The notes under the pieces are model-generated. The model made no database searches. It had not been told where the DNA came from and was given only the letters and a program-made list of their open reading frames with translations. From positions 1-44,315 of the forward strand of contig JAFZQI010000024.1 of the NCBI GenBank assembly GCA_017620475.1: a DNA stretch of 44,315 bases. The letters are read 5' to 3'. This DNA is from Clostridiales bacterium. GTDB lineage: Bacteria; Bacillota; Clostridia; Saccharofermentanales; Saccharofermentanaceae. This document shows positions 32,854 to 40,260 of the stretch, in pieces. The position numbers were made by a program, and so were the translations under genes. Positions within the stretch are counted from its first letter, which is position 1. Each line of letters starts with the position of its first letter.

Positions 32854-33657
32854 TTACTTCACCGGAAAACACACTTCCGTGACGTACTCGTTCGGATCCT
32901 GAGTCTGAACAGGTCCCACATGGTAGATGTTGAACATCGGGCCATTGAGTTCGTACCCGTTGTCCGAGATCCACGACATCACGATTGCCGTGACCTCGCC
33001 CATCTGATCGTAGCTGCCCTTGATGATACAGCTGGCCACCTTCACCGCCGGAAGCGTCTGGAACTTCACATGCTCGGTATCGGAGTAGGTTCCCTTGACG
33101 GTCATCCACACTCTGACCTCCACATTCTCTTCCTTGTACTCCGGATCCAGAAACTCCGCCGCTGCCAGGCACGGATCAGCCGGCACCAGCGAAGGTCCGA
33201 CCTCGGCCATCATGCCCCATGCCATGCCCTCGGCAGCATAGTTCGGGATCACCATCTGTACTGTCGCCGCATATCTCTCCGGAATTGTTTTTACTGTTAC
33301 ATCGAAACTCATATTCTGCTCCTTCCTCAGCCTCTTTCGGGCTGTCTCCAGAAGCATCAGTTTATACTCCGTCTCTTCGGAAAGTTTTGTCAGTTCCTTC
33401 TGCCTTTCCGAAAGAAACGCCTCCATCTTCTCCTTATCATCATAGCTGTCGAGGATCTTGATGATATCCGCAAGCGAAAACCCCATATCCTTCAGCGCCG
33501 TGATCCGGCCGATGGTAAACAGCTGATCCTCACGATAATAGCGATATCCTGTAAAATCATCGATCTCCGCCGGTTTCAGAAGACCGATATCATCGTAGTG
33601 TCTGAGCATTCTGATGCTGACTCTGGATAGTTTTGAAAATTCACCTATCTTTAGCAT
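32854..33657 (-). CDS. MerR-family regulator with GyrI-like domain
   Basis: A 267-residue activator with the MerR winged helix at 1-70 (LKIGEFSKLSRVSIRMLRHY, DDFTGYRYYREDQL). A coiled-coil dimerisation helix lies at about 78-115, and a GyrI-like effector domain at about 118-267 (DVTVKTIPERYAATVQMVI, then YELNGPMFNIYHVGP and YVTEVCFPVK). This is the BmrR-like arrangement for sensing small, often toxic molecules. Its promoter at 33700-33730 has the 19-bp spacer typical of MerR-controlled promoters, so it very likely controls its own expression and perhaps the serine hydrolase downstream. Confidence 0.9.
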   Translation of the reverse strand: MLKIGEFSKLSRVSIRMLRHYDDIGLLKPAEIDDFTGYRYYREDQLFTIGRITALKDMGFSLADIIKILDSYDDKEKMEAFLSERQKELTKLSEETEYKLMLLETARKRLRKEQNMSFDVTVKTIPERYAATVQMVIPNYAAEGMAWGMMAEVGPSLVPADPCLAAAEFLDPEYKEENVEVRVWMTVKGTYSDTEHVKFQTLPAVKVASCIIKGSYDQMGEVTAIVMSWISDNGYELNGPMFNIYHVGPVQTQDPNEYVTEVCFPVK

Positions 33658-33699
33658 TTTGTCTTAACCTCCATGGATGTTTCTCTTGAGCTCATCACT

Positions 33700-33730
33700 A
33701 CCATAATCCCTCACACTATGTGAGAGTCAA
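33700..33730 (-). promoter_or_regulatory. MerR-type promoter with 19-bp spacer and operator
   Basis: The minus strand reads TTGACT (33725-33730), 19 bp, TATGGT (33700-33705). The spacer holds the palindrome CTCAC-atagt-GTGAG (33710-33724). Overlong 19-bp spacers with a palindrome between -35 and -10 are the signature of MerR-activated promoters. Confidence 0.85.
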
Positions 33731-33818
33731 CACCCTTTTTCACGACTTTTCGGATCCTCTCCTCAAATCGTTCTTTCGAATCACATCGATAACTATTCCC
33801 ATATTACGTTTCTTTTCG

Positions 33819-33856
33819 AAAAAAGAAAGGCCCGGGATCTATCTTCCCCGGGCCTT
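33819..33856 (-). terminator. Terminator of the 62-aa membrane protein gene
   Basis: A 10-bp stem (AAGGCCCGGG 33827-33836 with CCCGGGCCTT 33847-33856) is followed on the minus strand by TCTTTTTTCG. It lies about 42 nt after the stop at 33898. Confidence 0.88.
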
Positions 33857-33897
33857 CTTCAGAGGGTGGTAACATGAGTGTAGATATGTTCGTTCTG

Positions 33898-34086
33898 TTA
33901 TTTCTTTTGGCTCTTTTCTTCGCCGGATACCCGCTTATTCAGACCGACCATGATGGCGCCGAATACCAGTGCCAAAGCAAAAAAGAGAATAGCCAGTATC
34001 ATCTTCTCGAGATTAAAAGCAATCGCTGCAACGCTCAGACTTGCAGCAAATAATGCGAATACGATCTTAAGAGTCCATTTTTCCAT
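33898..34086 (-). CDS. Small two-TM membrane protein
   Basis: A 62-residue protein: MEKWTLKIVFALFAASLSVA begins the first helix (about 6-25), and a second helix (about 29-48, MILAILFFALALVFGAIMVG) is followed by a basic, Ser/Lys-rich tail. I chose the ATG at 34086, eight bases after GGAGG. The longer frame up to 34137 reaches to the stop of the nucleoside phosphorylase gene and would have no proper site. It probably shares a transcript with that gene and is closed by the terminator at 33819-33856. Function unknown. Confidence 0.68.
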   Translation of the reverse strand: MEKWTLKIVFALFAASLSVAAIAFNLEKMILAILFFALALVFGAIMVGLNKRVSGEEKSQKK

Positions 34087-34137
34087 CGTCATTTCCTCCG
34101 GTGTCTTCCTTATCCGAAATGTTGAATGACCAAGCAC

Positions 34138-35028
34138 TTACTTCGCAAGGTCATTATATGCATCCATATTCTTCTCTATCTGTCTATCAGAGATTTCGCA
34201 CACATCTTTGTCTGATGCATATACGCTTTCCTGCTCTTTCATGCCCGCAATCCTGAAGATCATTTTCGGAATAATATCGCTTCTCGTGTGGTGATATGCT
34301 GCCTCGATCTCTTCTCCTCTTCCGAGAAGCGGATCTCCCGTTGCGGAGTTATCGGAAACAGCAAGAAGAGCAATTGCCGGCACCTCGAAAAGCGCTGCCA
34401 ACGTGTAGAACGTACCCGTCTCCATCTCGATCAGTTCCGCCCCTGTTTCTTTGATTTCATCCAGGTGGGAATACTCCATGGAAATTGAATCCGTACAGAA
34501 GACTTTTGCCGGTTTCAAATCATATCCGGAAGCCTTCGCCAGTTCAATAATTCTCTCCATATAATCGAGATCCGGCTGTATCTTTTTAAACGGATGAAAG
34601 TCTTCCAGTTTTTCATCCAGATAATGATTTACATAAACTCCGGAAATGCACTCTTTCGGTGTGCAGAAATCACCTACTTTGAAGTCTATAGACAGACCGC
34701 CCACTGCCCCGACAAAGATACTCTTCCGGAACTTCATTTCCGCGCAAATGATTGCATGATCAAGTACGTTACATGCACCGGAAGCCGTCTGCGCCCATGC
34801 CACTTTGAGCCCGTCTTTTTCGACCAGATATCCCGCAAAATACGAGTGCTGGGAAAGGAGCGTGATCTTATAAGAAGGATCCTTGATGATCTTTACCGGA
34901 TGCCAGCCCGGTGCAATGACAAGCGCATCATATTCCGTATCCGGATCAAATCCGAATATCTCCTGATACATGATCCCCTGATTATATTTTTTCATGTTGT
35001 CCAATGCTTTTTTCAGTTTCTCTTTCAT
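34138..35028 (-). CDS. Nucleoside phosphorylase family protein
   Basis: A 296-residue protein of the PNP/UDP-phosphorylase superfamily: YDALVIAPGWHPVKII, FVGAVGGLSIDFKVGDF (the glycine-rich phosphate/base loop near 104-115), and AELIEMETGTFYTLAALFEVP (base- and ribose-binding E-M-E near 207). Such enzymes split nucleosides with phosphate in purine or uridine salvage. GLSIDFKVGD in place of the usual G-x-x-x-x-x-x-G-D spacing suggests a divergent subgroup. GAGGAT precedes the ATG. The 62-aa membrane protein gene follows 51 bp downstream. Confidence 0.83.
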   Translation of the reverse strand: MKEKLKKALDNMKKYNQGIMYQEIFGFDPDTEYDALVIAPGWHPVKIIKDPSYKITLLSQHSYFAGYLVEKDGLKVAWAQTASGACNVLDHAIICAEMKFRKSIFVGAVGGLSIDFKVGDFCTPKECISGVYVNHYLDEKLEDFHPFKKIQPDLDYMERIIELAKASGYDLKPAKVFCTDSISMEYSHLDEIKETGAELIEMETGTFYTLAALFEVPAIALLAVSDNSATGDPLLGRGEEIEAAYHHTRSDIIPKMIFRIAGMKEQESVYASDKDVCEISDRQIEKNMDAYNDLAK

Positions 35029-35146
35029 GGCTTTCGTATCCTCATAAATAGATGTTCATTGTCTTCGCCGGTAACATACGCTTCGTTCACACTAATTATT
35101 CCTTGGGTGAGAAATACTTCTCTCACTTCCTTATACTTTAAACTTA

Positions 35147-35806
35147 TCAATAGCTTTGAATACCGAACAACATCCTTTGGTTATCGTCAAGATCCATTCT
35201 ATCAAAATATGCGTTGATCATAATATTCTCAGGTGTGTATCTCATATATCCGTTAGCATCAAACTGATATGCATAACAAGTGCCGTCTTTGTACTCGACT
35301 GCCATCTTCCAGTAGCCGTTATCAAGCTGTAATTCGTCGTAAAGTAGCGTGCTGTCAAAAGCGTTCCTGTAAGTTGTAATATCAGCATCTGTAATTTCAT
35401 ATACCTGATATTCCTCGGGCGTATACAGGCCTCCGTCTGTCATACCATATGTTGCTTTTCCCGCCTCAAGATCAACAGAACCATAAATACTCTTCCAGGT
35501 CATTGAGTAATTGATTATCAGCAATGAGATCCTTTTTATCTCTTTGTTATCAGGAAAAGATGAGGCGCATCGTCCACTCAGGAACATATATCTGTCTTGC
35601 TCGGGCACTACCGCTAAATACTCCTCATCGCTCAACGTAGTCTTCTCAGTAACACCAGTATCATCACCCGGCAGTTCAGTCAAAGATGTATGTGTGATGG
35701 CATCTTTCGGCGTTTCAGTCTTCGCAGGCCCACACCCGGTAATCATTACACACAAAGCAACAACAGCTAGCCCTACACTCATAGTTTTCATAAATAGTCT
35801 GCGCAT
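35147..35806 (-). CDS. Lipoprotein of unknown function
   Basis: A 219-residue lipoprotein. The signal peptide MRRLFMKTMSVGLAVVALCV ends in lipobox MITGC (Cys25). A Thr/Pro/Glu-rich linker runs to about 55. The mature domain (about 60-219) is mixed alpha/beta with several Tyr-rich strands (YGSVDLEAGKATYGMTDGGL, YWKMAVEYKDGTCYAYQFD). I recognise no family. GAGGGG precedes the ATG, and the upstream GNAT gene ends 18 bp away on the same strand. Base composition is noticeably more AT-rich than in the genes before 34 kb. Confidence 0.78.
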   Translation of the reverse strand: MRRLFMKTMSVGLAVVALCVMITGCGPAKTETPKDAITHTSLTELPGDDTGVTEKTTLSDEEYLAVVPEQDRYMFLSGRCASSFPDNKEIKRISLLIINYSMTWKSIYGSVDLEAGKATYGMTDGGLYTPEEYQVYEITDADITTYRNAFDSTLLYDELQLDNGYWKMAVEYKDGTCYAYQFDANGYMRYTPENIMINAYFDRMDLDDNQRMLFGIQSY

Positions 35807-35824
35807 GTTTTTCCCCTCAAATGT

Positions 35825-36247
35825 TTAGTTACTATTCTTGTATTCATACATGACGACGTCGGCAGCAGCGCTCGTTCCGCCTGCCTTTTCATAGCATCTG
35901 CACGCAGACACGTTGCCGGTGTTTGTCATCAAAAACATTTTGCGGCAGCCCAGGCTTTTTGAATGCACATGCACAAATCTGACCAATTCCGTTCCGTAAC
36001 CAAGCTTCTGATAACCGGCCATAATATCGATTGCATGCAGATAAAAAGTCTTTCGTCCATCGGGTTCATTCAAGACATAACCATACGCAAATCCAACGGC
36101 TTTTCCGTTATCTTCCGCAATGTAACCAAAAGCGTTCTTTTCGATCAAAAATGCTTTCAGCGTGTCCTCATTGTATTTTGTATTCTGATCATCAATAAAA
36201 TCAAGCATCAGCGCAAGATTTTGTTCTGCTAACAGTTCACACTTCAT
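35825..36247 (-). CDS. GNAT family N-acetyltransferase
   Basis: A 140-residue aminoglycoside-acetyltransferase-like GNAT: LMLDFIDDQNTKYNEDTLKAF at the start, IAEDNGKAVGFAYGYVL, then the acetyl-CoA loop AGYQKLGYGTELVRFV and SACRCYEKAGGTSA. The acceptor is unknown. I chose the ATG at 36247, eight bases after GAGGT; a TTG five codons up overlaps that site. It follows the serine hydrolase gene by 11 bp. The first dozen codons and the junction with the hydrolase are duplicated as a remnant at 42473-42552. Confidence 0.85.
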   Translation of the reverse strand: MKCELLAEQNLALMLDFIDDQNTKYNEDTLKAFLIEKNAFGYIAEDNGKAVGFAYGYVLNEPDGRKTFYLHAIDIMAGYQKLGYGTELVRFVHVHSKSLGCRKMFLMTNTGNVSACRCYEKAGGTSAAADVVMYEYKNSN

Positions 36248-36290
36248 ATCATCCGACCTCAAATTCCATTTGCCGATAGTTCATTAACTT
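36211..36290. repeat. 80-bp repeat, intact copy
   Basis: This stretch spans the end of the serine hydrolase gene and the first codons of the GNAT gene. It matches 42473-42552 at 71 of 80 positions without gaps and in the same orientation. Here both genes are intact, so this is the source copy or a sister of it. Confidence 0.85.
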
Positions 36291-37299
36291 CCGATTTATA
36301 CATCTCTTCCCGTATTTTTCTCATCCTCGACCAGACATTATCTCCGTAATTACTAAGCATAACCGTTATCATTCCATTATTTGGATTGTATTCGGAAATG
36401 GCGCTTATTCCATCGTCACATCCCTGCATATACACATAGTCCTGTCCTTGGGGATTATCAATGATCCAGACGCCAAACCCGTAATATCCTTCTTCCGGAT
36501 CTTTTCCGTCTCCGCTCTGTTTGGAAAACATCTGCGTCACCATCTCCTCTGAAAGGAGCTTGTGCTCAAGAAGTCCTTCCCAGAACTTCACAATATCTCC
36601 TACAGTAACGAACGCTCCACCGTCACCGGTACCCTTTGCGCCGACAGAGTAAATATTGGTACGGTAATCATCTGTATCAGGACAGTAGATATAGCTGTTC
36701 GCGCATTTTGCAGGCAGTTTGTCGAAGGAATAATAACCAGTATTGCTCATGCCGCATCTGTCAAAAACATTCTGCTTTAGATAAACGTCAAAATCCATGC
36801 CGGTAATCTTTTCGATGATCATCGCGAGCAATACATACCCGGAATTATTGTACTGAAACCTCTCTCCCCTGCCATACATCATCGGCTTATCAATAAACAG
36901 AGGCAGCATATCGCGGTTATGCCTGATCCTATAATTGGGATAATCAGTCCACAACGCTTCATAATCATCCATAACCGATTCATCAAAGTAATCCGGAACA
37001 CCGGAAGTGTGATTCAAAAGCTGTCTCACTGTAACGTTAGGATCGATCTGTTTCAGATCAAAATCCAGAATCGAGCCGATAGTATCTTCGAATCCAAGTT
37101 TCTTTGCTTCGATCAGCTGAAGGATGCCCACAGCAACAAAGGACTTGCCCATTGATGCAGATGCAAATTTTGTATCGATAGTATTCGGGATCTCATTTGC
37201 CAGGTCTGAAAATCCGCCGCTGTAATTCAGCAATACATCCCGGCCTTTGATTATATATGCGTTTCCTCTGAATTCTTTATCCATAGTTATTACTGTCAT
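36259..37299 (-). CDS. Serine hydrolase (beta-lactamase class C family)
   Basis: A 346-residue hydrolase with catalytic S49-x-x-K52 (ASMGKSF), Y150-N-N152 (FQYNNSGY) and LLNHTSGVPDYF near 94-105, all standard for class C-like serine hydrolases. The last 80 residues hold the third motif region. No signal peptide is seen. It differs clearly from the other hydrolase at 31768-32772. An extended -10 lies at 37356-37364. The GNAT gene follows 11 bp after the stop, so the two are probably co-transcribed. Confidence 0.87.
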   Translation of the reverse strand: MTVITMDKEFRGNAYIIKGRDVLLNYSGGFSDLANEIPNTIDTKFASASMGKSFVAVGILQLIEAKKLGFEDTIGSILDFDLKQIDPNVTVRQLLNHTSGVPDYFDESVMDDYEALWTDYPNYRIRHNRDMLPLFIDKPMMYGRGERFQYNNSGYVLLAMIIEKITGMDFDVYLKQNVFDRCGMSNTGYYSFDKLPAKCANSYIYCPDTDDYRTNIYSVGAKGTGDGGAFVTVGDIVKFWEGLLEHKLLSEEMVTQMFSKQSGDGKDPEEGYYGFGVWIIDNPQGQDYVYMQGCDDGISAISEYNPNNGMITVMLSNYGDNVWSRMRKIREEMYKSEVNELSANGI

Positions 37300-37355
37300 A
37301 ATATTTCATTATCCTGCTGGTTTTCTGTACCAAGGGTTGCTACCGTTTTATGTTC

Positions 37356-37364
37356 ATTATATCA
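37356..37364 (-). promoter_or_regulatory. Extended -10 promoter of the serine hydrolase/GNAT unit
   Basis: The minus strand reads TGATATAAT, 57 bp before the start at 37299. The -35 position (CAATTA) is poor. Confidence 0.5.
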
Positions 37365-37400
37365 CTGGAAAATGGTCGTAATTGGAAGGACGAAGAACGA

Positions 37401-37438
37401 AAACGACGATCGGATCAAGGACAATCCAATCGTCGTTT
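37401..37438. other. Strong orphan hairpin
   Basis: AAACGACGAT (37401-37410) pairs perfectly with ATCGTCGTTT (37429-37438). After one mismatch GGAT/ATCC adds four more pairs, leaving an eight-base loop. On the minus strand TTTTCG follows almost at once; on the plus strand T-rich tracts begin about ten bases later. No gene ends here on either strand, so it is not an obvious terminator. Confidence 0.6.
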
Positions 37439-37467
37439 CATGGGCTCATTTTTCGCTTTTTGATTTA

Positions 37468-37577
37468 AATAGAAAAGTGCATCATGCTGCAAAAATCTAT
37501 TATAAACTATTGACTCTGCTGTAAAAAGGATCTATTCTGTAATAGAAAAATGCATCACGATGCAGAAATCTATTATA
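37468..37577. repeat. Two 37-bp direct repeats flanking the ATPase promoter
   Basis: 37468-37504 and 37541-37577 match at 33 of 37 positions, 73 bp centre to centre. Each is itself an imperfect palindrome: AATAGA at one end, TCTATT at the other and a core like TGCATC-ac-GATGCA. The promoter at 37510-37538 sits exactly between them, and the second copy overlaps the expected transcription start. Confidence 0.82.
37510..37538 (+). promoter_or_regulatory. Promoter of the DUF4143 ATPase gene
   Basis: TTGACT (37510-37515), 17 bp, TATTCT (37533-37538), with transcription start expected inside the second 37-bp repeat. Confidence 0.72.
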
Positions 37578-37586
37578 GAGGTGTAT

Positions 37587-38882
37587 ATGGATATTAAGCG
37601 GGATTTTTATCTAAACAAGCTGATTAACCGTATGGGAAATGGTCAGGTGAAGGTAATCACCGGAGTAAGACGATGCGGAAAATCGTTCCTTCTCAATACC
37701 CTTTTTTACGACTATCTGATAGAAAATGGAGTTCCCGCGGATCATATCATCAGATTTGCATTTGATTCTGCAGATGATCTTGAAATGATCGGTGAAAACA
37801 TAATTACTCTTCAGAAAGAAAAGAAAAGCGTCGATCCGCAGAAATTCATGAAATACATTCGATCACAATGCTCAGATAACCGGAAATACTATCTTCTCCT
37901 AGACGAAGTTCAATTGATGGATTCTTTCGAATCTGTGCTGAACGGTTATCTTCGTAAAAGAAATATGGATCTGTATGTTACGGGAAGCAATGCAAAATTC
38001 TTATCTAAAGACATTATCACAGAGTTCTCAGGACGTGGCGACGAGATCCACATGTTTCCTCTGAGTTTTGCCGAGTTTATGACAGCATTCTCTGGCGATA
38101 AGTATGAAGGGCTTACTCAATACATGACTTACGGGGGAATTCCGCTGGTAGTTCTTTGTAAAGATAATAACGACAAGGCAGATCGGCTTTCCAATCTATA
38201 CACTGAAATCTACATATCAGATATCATAAAAAGGCACAACGTTCGTAACAAAGGCGATTTAGAGGATCTTCTGAATATCCTCTCCTCTTCTATCGGTTCG
38301 TTGACAAACCCCGAGAAGCTTCAGAGAACCTTCAAAACTGTAAAACACTCAAAGATCACCAACCAGACCATACAGAAATATATTGGATACCTGGAAGATT
38401 CTTTTCTTATGGAGTCAGCAACCCGCTACGACATAAGAGGAAAATCCTATATTGATACTCCACTGAAGTATTATTTCAGTGACCTTGGTCTACGAAATGT
38501 ACGAATCAATTTTAGGCAGATGGAGCCCACACATTCTATGGAGAATATCATATACAATGAGCTTCGTATGAGAGGATACAACGTTGATGTGGGTGTCGTT
38601 TCGTTTTCCGAACGAGATAACTACGGAAAGAGTCAACGAAAGCAGCTCGAGATTGATTTTGTATGTAACAAAGGTGCCTCCAGGTATTACATTCAATCTG
38701 CATATTCGTTGCCAACCGAAGAAAAGAGAATTCAAGAAACACGTCCTTTTGGAAAGATTAAAGATGCCTTTAAGCGAATTGTGATAACAGCGGACTTTAT
38801 GTCTCCGCATTACGATGAGGATGGGATATTTATGGTAAATATCTTCGATTTCTTACTGGACCCAACGATTATCGAAAAGTAA
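37587..38882 (+). CDS. AAA_14/DUF4143 ATP-binding protein
   Basis: A 431-residue member of a family common in anaerobes whose role is not settled. An AAA+ ATPase core has Walker A GVRRCGKS (26-33), Walker B YYLLLDEVQ with D106-E107, and sensor VTGSNAKFLS near 132. SFAEFM near 162 precedes the DUF4143 C-terminal part. That part contains KYYFSDLGLRN, MENIIYNELRMRGY and QLEIDFVC, the last resembling the E-D-x-K metal site of nuclease-like folds. I chose the ATG at 37587, after AGAGGTG; an ATG nine codons upstream lies inside the 37-bp repeat. A weak terminator follows. Confidence 0.88.
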   Translation: MDIKRDFYLNKLINRMGNGQVKVITGVRRCGKSFLLNTLFYDYLIENGVPADHIIRFAFDSADDLEMIGENIITLQKEKKSVDPQKFMKYIRSQCSDNRKYYLLLDEVQLMDSFESVLNGYLRKRNMDLYVTGSNAKFLSKDIITEFSGRGDEIHMFPLSFAEFMTAFSGDKYEGLTQYMTYGGIPLVVLCKDNNDKADRLSNLYTEIYISDIIKRHNVRNKGDLEDLLNILSSSIGSLTNPEKLQRTFKTVKHSKITNQTIQKYIGYLEDSFLMESATRYDIRGKSYIDTPLKYYFSDLGLRNVRINFRQMEPTHSMENIIYNELRMRGYNVDVGVVSFSERDNYGKSQRKQLEIDFVCNKGASRYYIQSAYSLPTEEKRIQETRPFGKIKDAFKRIVITADFMSPHYDEDGIFMVNIFDFLLDPTIIEK

Positions 38883-38887
38883 AAGTT

Positions 38888-38911
38888 ACACCATCTTCCA
38901 GGTGCTTTTTT
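38888..38911 (+). terminator. Possible terminator of the ATPase gene
   Basis: ACACC pairs with GGTG across an eight-base loop (38888-38904) and is followed by CTTTTTT. The stem is short, so it is only moderately convincing. Confidence 0.5.
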
Positions 38912-38948
38912 ACGATTTTTAACTTGGTCTCTCTTGTTATTAGCATAA

Positions 38949-38996
38949 AAGTACCCCCATTCATTGTACATCGCTGTACAAAAAATGGGGGAACTT
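38949..38996. other. Long nested hairpin of unknown role
   Basis: AAGTACCCCCATT (38949-38961) is mirrored by AATGGGGGAACTT (38984-38996) with one mismatch. The loop contains a second short stem, GTAC/GTAC. It begins the 38.9-39.3 kb stretch without an intact gene and may be a terminator without a T-run, a small RNA, or the end of a lost element. Confidence 0.55.
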
Positions 38997-39066
38997 CAGG
39001 GTTTGTGTGTCCACAGGACATTTACGTTATTAGTCGGAAACGAAAGTTTTGAACGAACGCGCATAA

Positions 39067-39216
39067 GACATACAATTTGATGTGGAAGAAGAGGAAAAAA
39101 TAGAATTACCGGAAATAGCAGATGTAACGGATGCAGCCGACGGACAGACGGAGTCAGAGGCGCAGACAGAATCTGACGGACAAACGGAACCAGAAGAGCC
39201 GACAGAGTCGCAGTAA
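39067..39216 (+). pseudogene. Possible 3' remnant of an acidic Glu/Thr-rich protein gene
   Basis: Between an in-frame TAA and the TAA at 39214 the plus strand is open for 49 codons: DIQFDVEEEEKIELPEIADV and then a repetitive GQTESEAQTESDGQTEPEEP tail. There is no start codon with a ribosome-binding site. The low-complexity tail looks like the end of a larger protein whose front is lost. It may also be non-coding; the opposite strand is open as well. Confidence 0.3.
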
Positions 39217-39245
39217 GAAAAAAGCGGCTCATAAAAAAGCCGCTT
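39217..39245 (-). terminator. Terminator downstream of the lipoprotein gene
   Basis: AAGCGGCT/AGCCGCTT (39222-39229 with 39238-39245) is followed on the minus strand by six Ts. It lies about 50 nt beyond the stop at 39293. Confidence 0.75.
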
Positions 39246-39272
39246 CATTCTCAATAGTTCAATACTACTAAA

Positions 39273-39307
39273 GGAGAACACCTGATCCCGGATCAGGTGT
39301 TTTCTCC
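39273..39307. other. 11-bp hairpin overlapping a stop codon
   Basis: ACACCTGATCC (39278-39288) and GGATCAGGTGT (39290-39300) form a perfect inverted repeat around one base, with GGAGA/TCTCC outside. The TGA stop of the lipoprotein gene lies inside it. It may stabilise the mRNA end ahead of the terminator at 39217-39245. Confidence 0.6.
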
Positions 39308-40000
39308 GTCTGCCGTCGGAAGTCCAAGAAGCTTCATCACTTCTTCAACTCTCTCATTCTTCACATTGTTTTTCGGCATGATGATGACAATTGTATTTCC
39401 TTCGTAGTAAACGCCCGCATAAACTTCTCTCCCGGAACGGTAAAAGTCACCGAAAATGGTCGTGCACGTATCAGTTCCGTTCACCACGATATAGCCATGG
39501 CCTTCTTCTAACACACACTGGTATTCGCCCTTGAACATATCAGGCTTAAAGGTCTCGTTGAAAGGATTATAGTATTCATCCATGAAGCGGTTGAGCGCTT
39601 CTTTTTCCGAGTCAAATACACAGCAGTCCAAACGCGGCTCTTCTTTATCCGAAAGAGCATAGTATTTTCCACTGTAGGCCATTTCTTTGGTCAGTTCCGC
39701 CGCATCCGTCTCATGGATCTTATCCGGATTCGCTCCGAGCTTCTCTTGCACGTATCCGTAAAAGTCCTGCGACATCGCTTCCATCGCCGCATCAAAAGTG
39801 GAAGCATCTTCAATGACCTCCTCGTTTTCAGAAGTTGTCGCTTCCTCTTCAGTTTCGTCTTTTTCAATTACTTCCGCCGAAGTTTCTTTCTTTTCCTTCT
39901 TTTCTTTCTTTGTAGTTTCCTTGCTCTTTCCACATCCTACAGATGCCAGGATCAAAGCCGAAACCATCAGAATTGCCGCAACGTTTTTAAACTTATGCAT
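39293..40000 (-). CDS. Lipoprotein of unknown function
   Basis: A 235-residue lipoprotein. The signal peptide MHKFKNVAAILMVSALILAS is followed by lipobox SVGC (Cys23). A very charged Lys/Glu/Thr linker (KETTKKEKKEKKETSAEVIE) runs to about 62. The mature domain (about 65-230) has one helix-rich part, cysteines at C125-C126 and near 178, and a strand-rich end (GREVYAGVYYEGNTIVIIMP). I recognise no family, though similar linker-plus-small-domain lipoproteins are common in Clostridia. It is monocistronic. Confidence 0.78.
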   Translation of the reverse strand: MHKFKNVAAILMVSALILASVGCGKSKETTKKEKKEKKETSAEVIEKDETEEEATTSENEEVIEDASTFDAAMEAMSQDFYGYVQEKLGANPDKIHETDAAELTKEMAYSGKYYALSDKEEPRLDCCVFDSEKEALNRFMDEYYNPFNETFKPDMFKGEYQCVLEEGHGYIVVNGTDTCTTIFGDFYRSGREVYAGVYYEGNTIVIIMPKNNVKNERVEEVMKLLGLPTADGENT

Positions 40001-40057
40001 ACGTTTTGTCTCCTATCCTCTTGTTTTGTGCTCTTAGATGTCTTTTTCTGATCTTCG

Positions 40058-40085
40058 GGAAAAGCACTCGAAACAGTGTTTTTCC
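40058..40085. other. Hairpin containing one AAAAGCACT copy
   Basis: GGAAAAGCACT (40058-40068) pairs with AGTGTTTTTCC (40075-40085) with a single G-T wobble and a six-base loop. It lies upstream of the lipoprotein gene and contains the repeated 9-mer described in the findings. Confidence 0.5.
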
Positions 40086-40097
40086 ACGATGAGGCTA

Positions 40098-40148
40098 TTC
40101 TATCACAAAAAACACTAACATTTCACCTAATTCTTTTCTGTGATAGAA
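40098..40148. promoter_or_regulatory. Perfect 9-bp inverted repeat, 33 bp apart
   Basis: TTCTATCAC (40098-40106) and GTGATAGAA (40140-40148) are perfect inverted copies with an AT-rich spacer, in the divergent region between the lipoprotein (minus) and zinc-ribbon (plus) genes. Their spacing fits two operator half sites three turns apart or a long-loop hairpin. Confidence 0.45.
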
Positions 40149-40260
40149 GGTCTTATTCCCTTTTTCATCCATTGTCAAGGCATCCTTTGTCCCTTACAAT
40201 CGAAAATAGATAAGACCCGGTTGCGGGATTTTTCCGCAGAAAACGAAACGAGGGAATACT

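Noticed and set aside
29570..35150. Purine riboswitch upstream of the adenosine deaminase-like or nucleoside phosphorylase genes
   Set aside because: I searched both leaders for the conserved purine-aptamer loops and found no three-way junction candidate.
37560..37586. Upstream ATG that would add nine residues to the DUF4143 ATPase
   Set aside because: It lies inside the second 37-bp repeat with no ribosome-binding site, while AGAGGTG fits the ATG at 37587.
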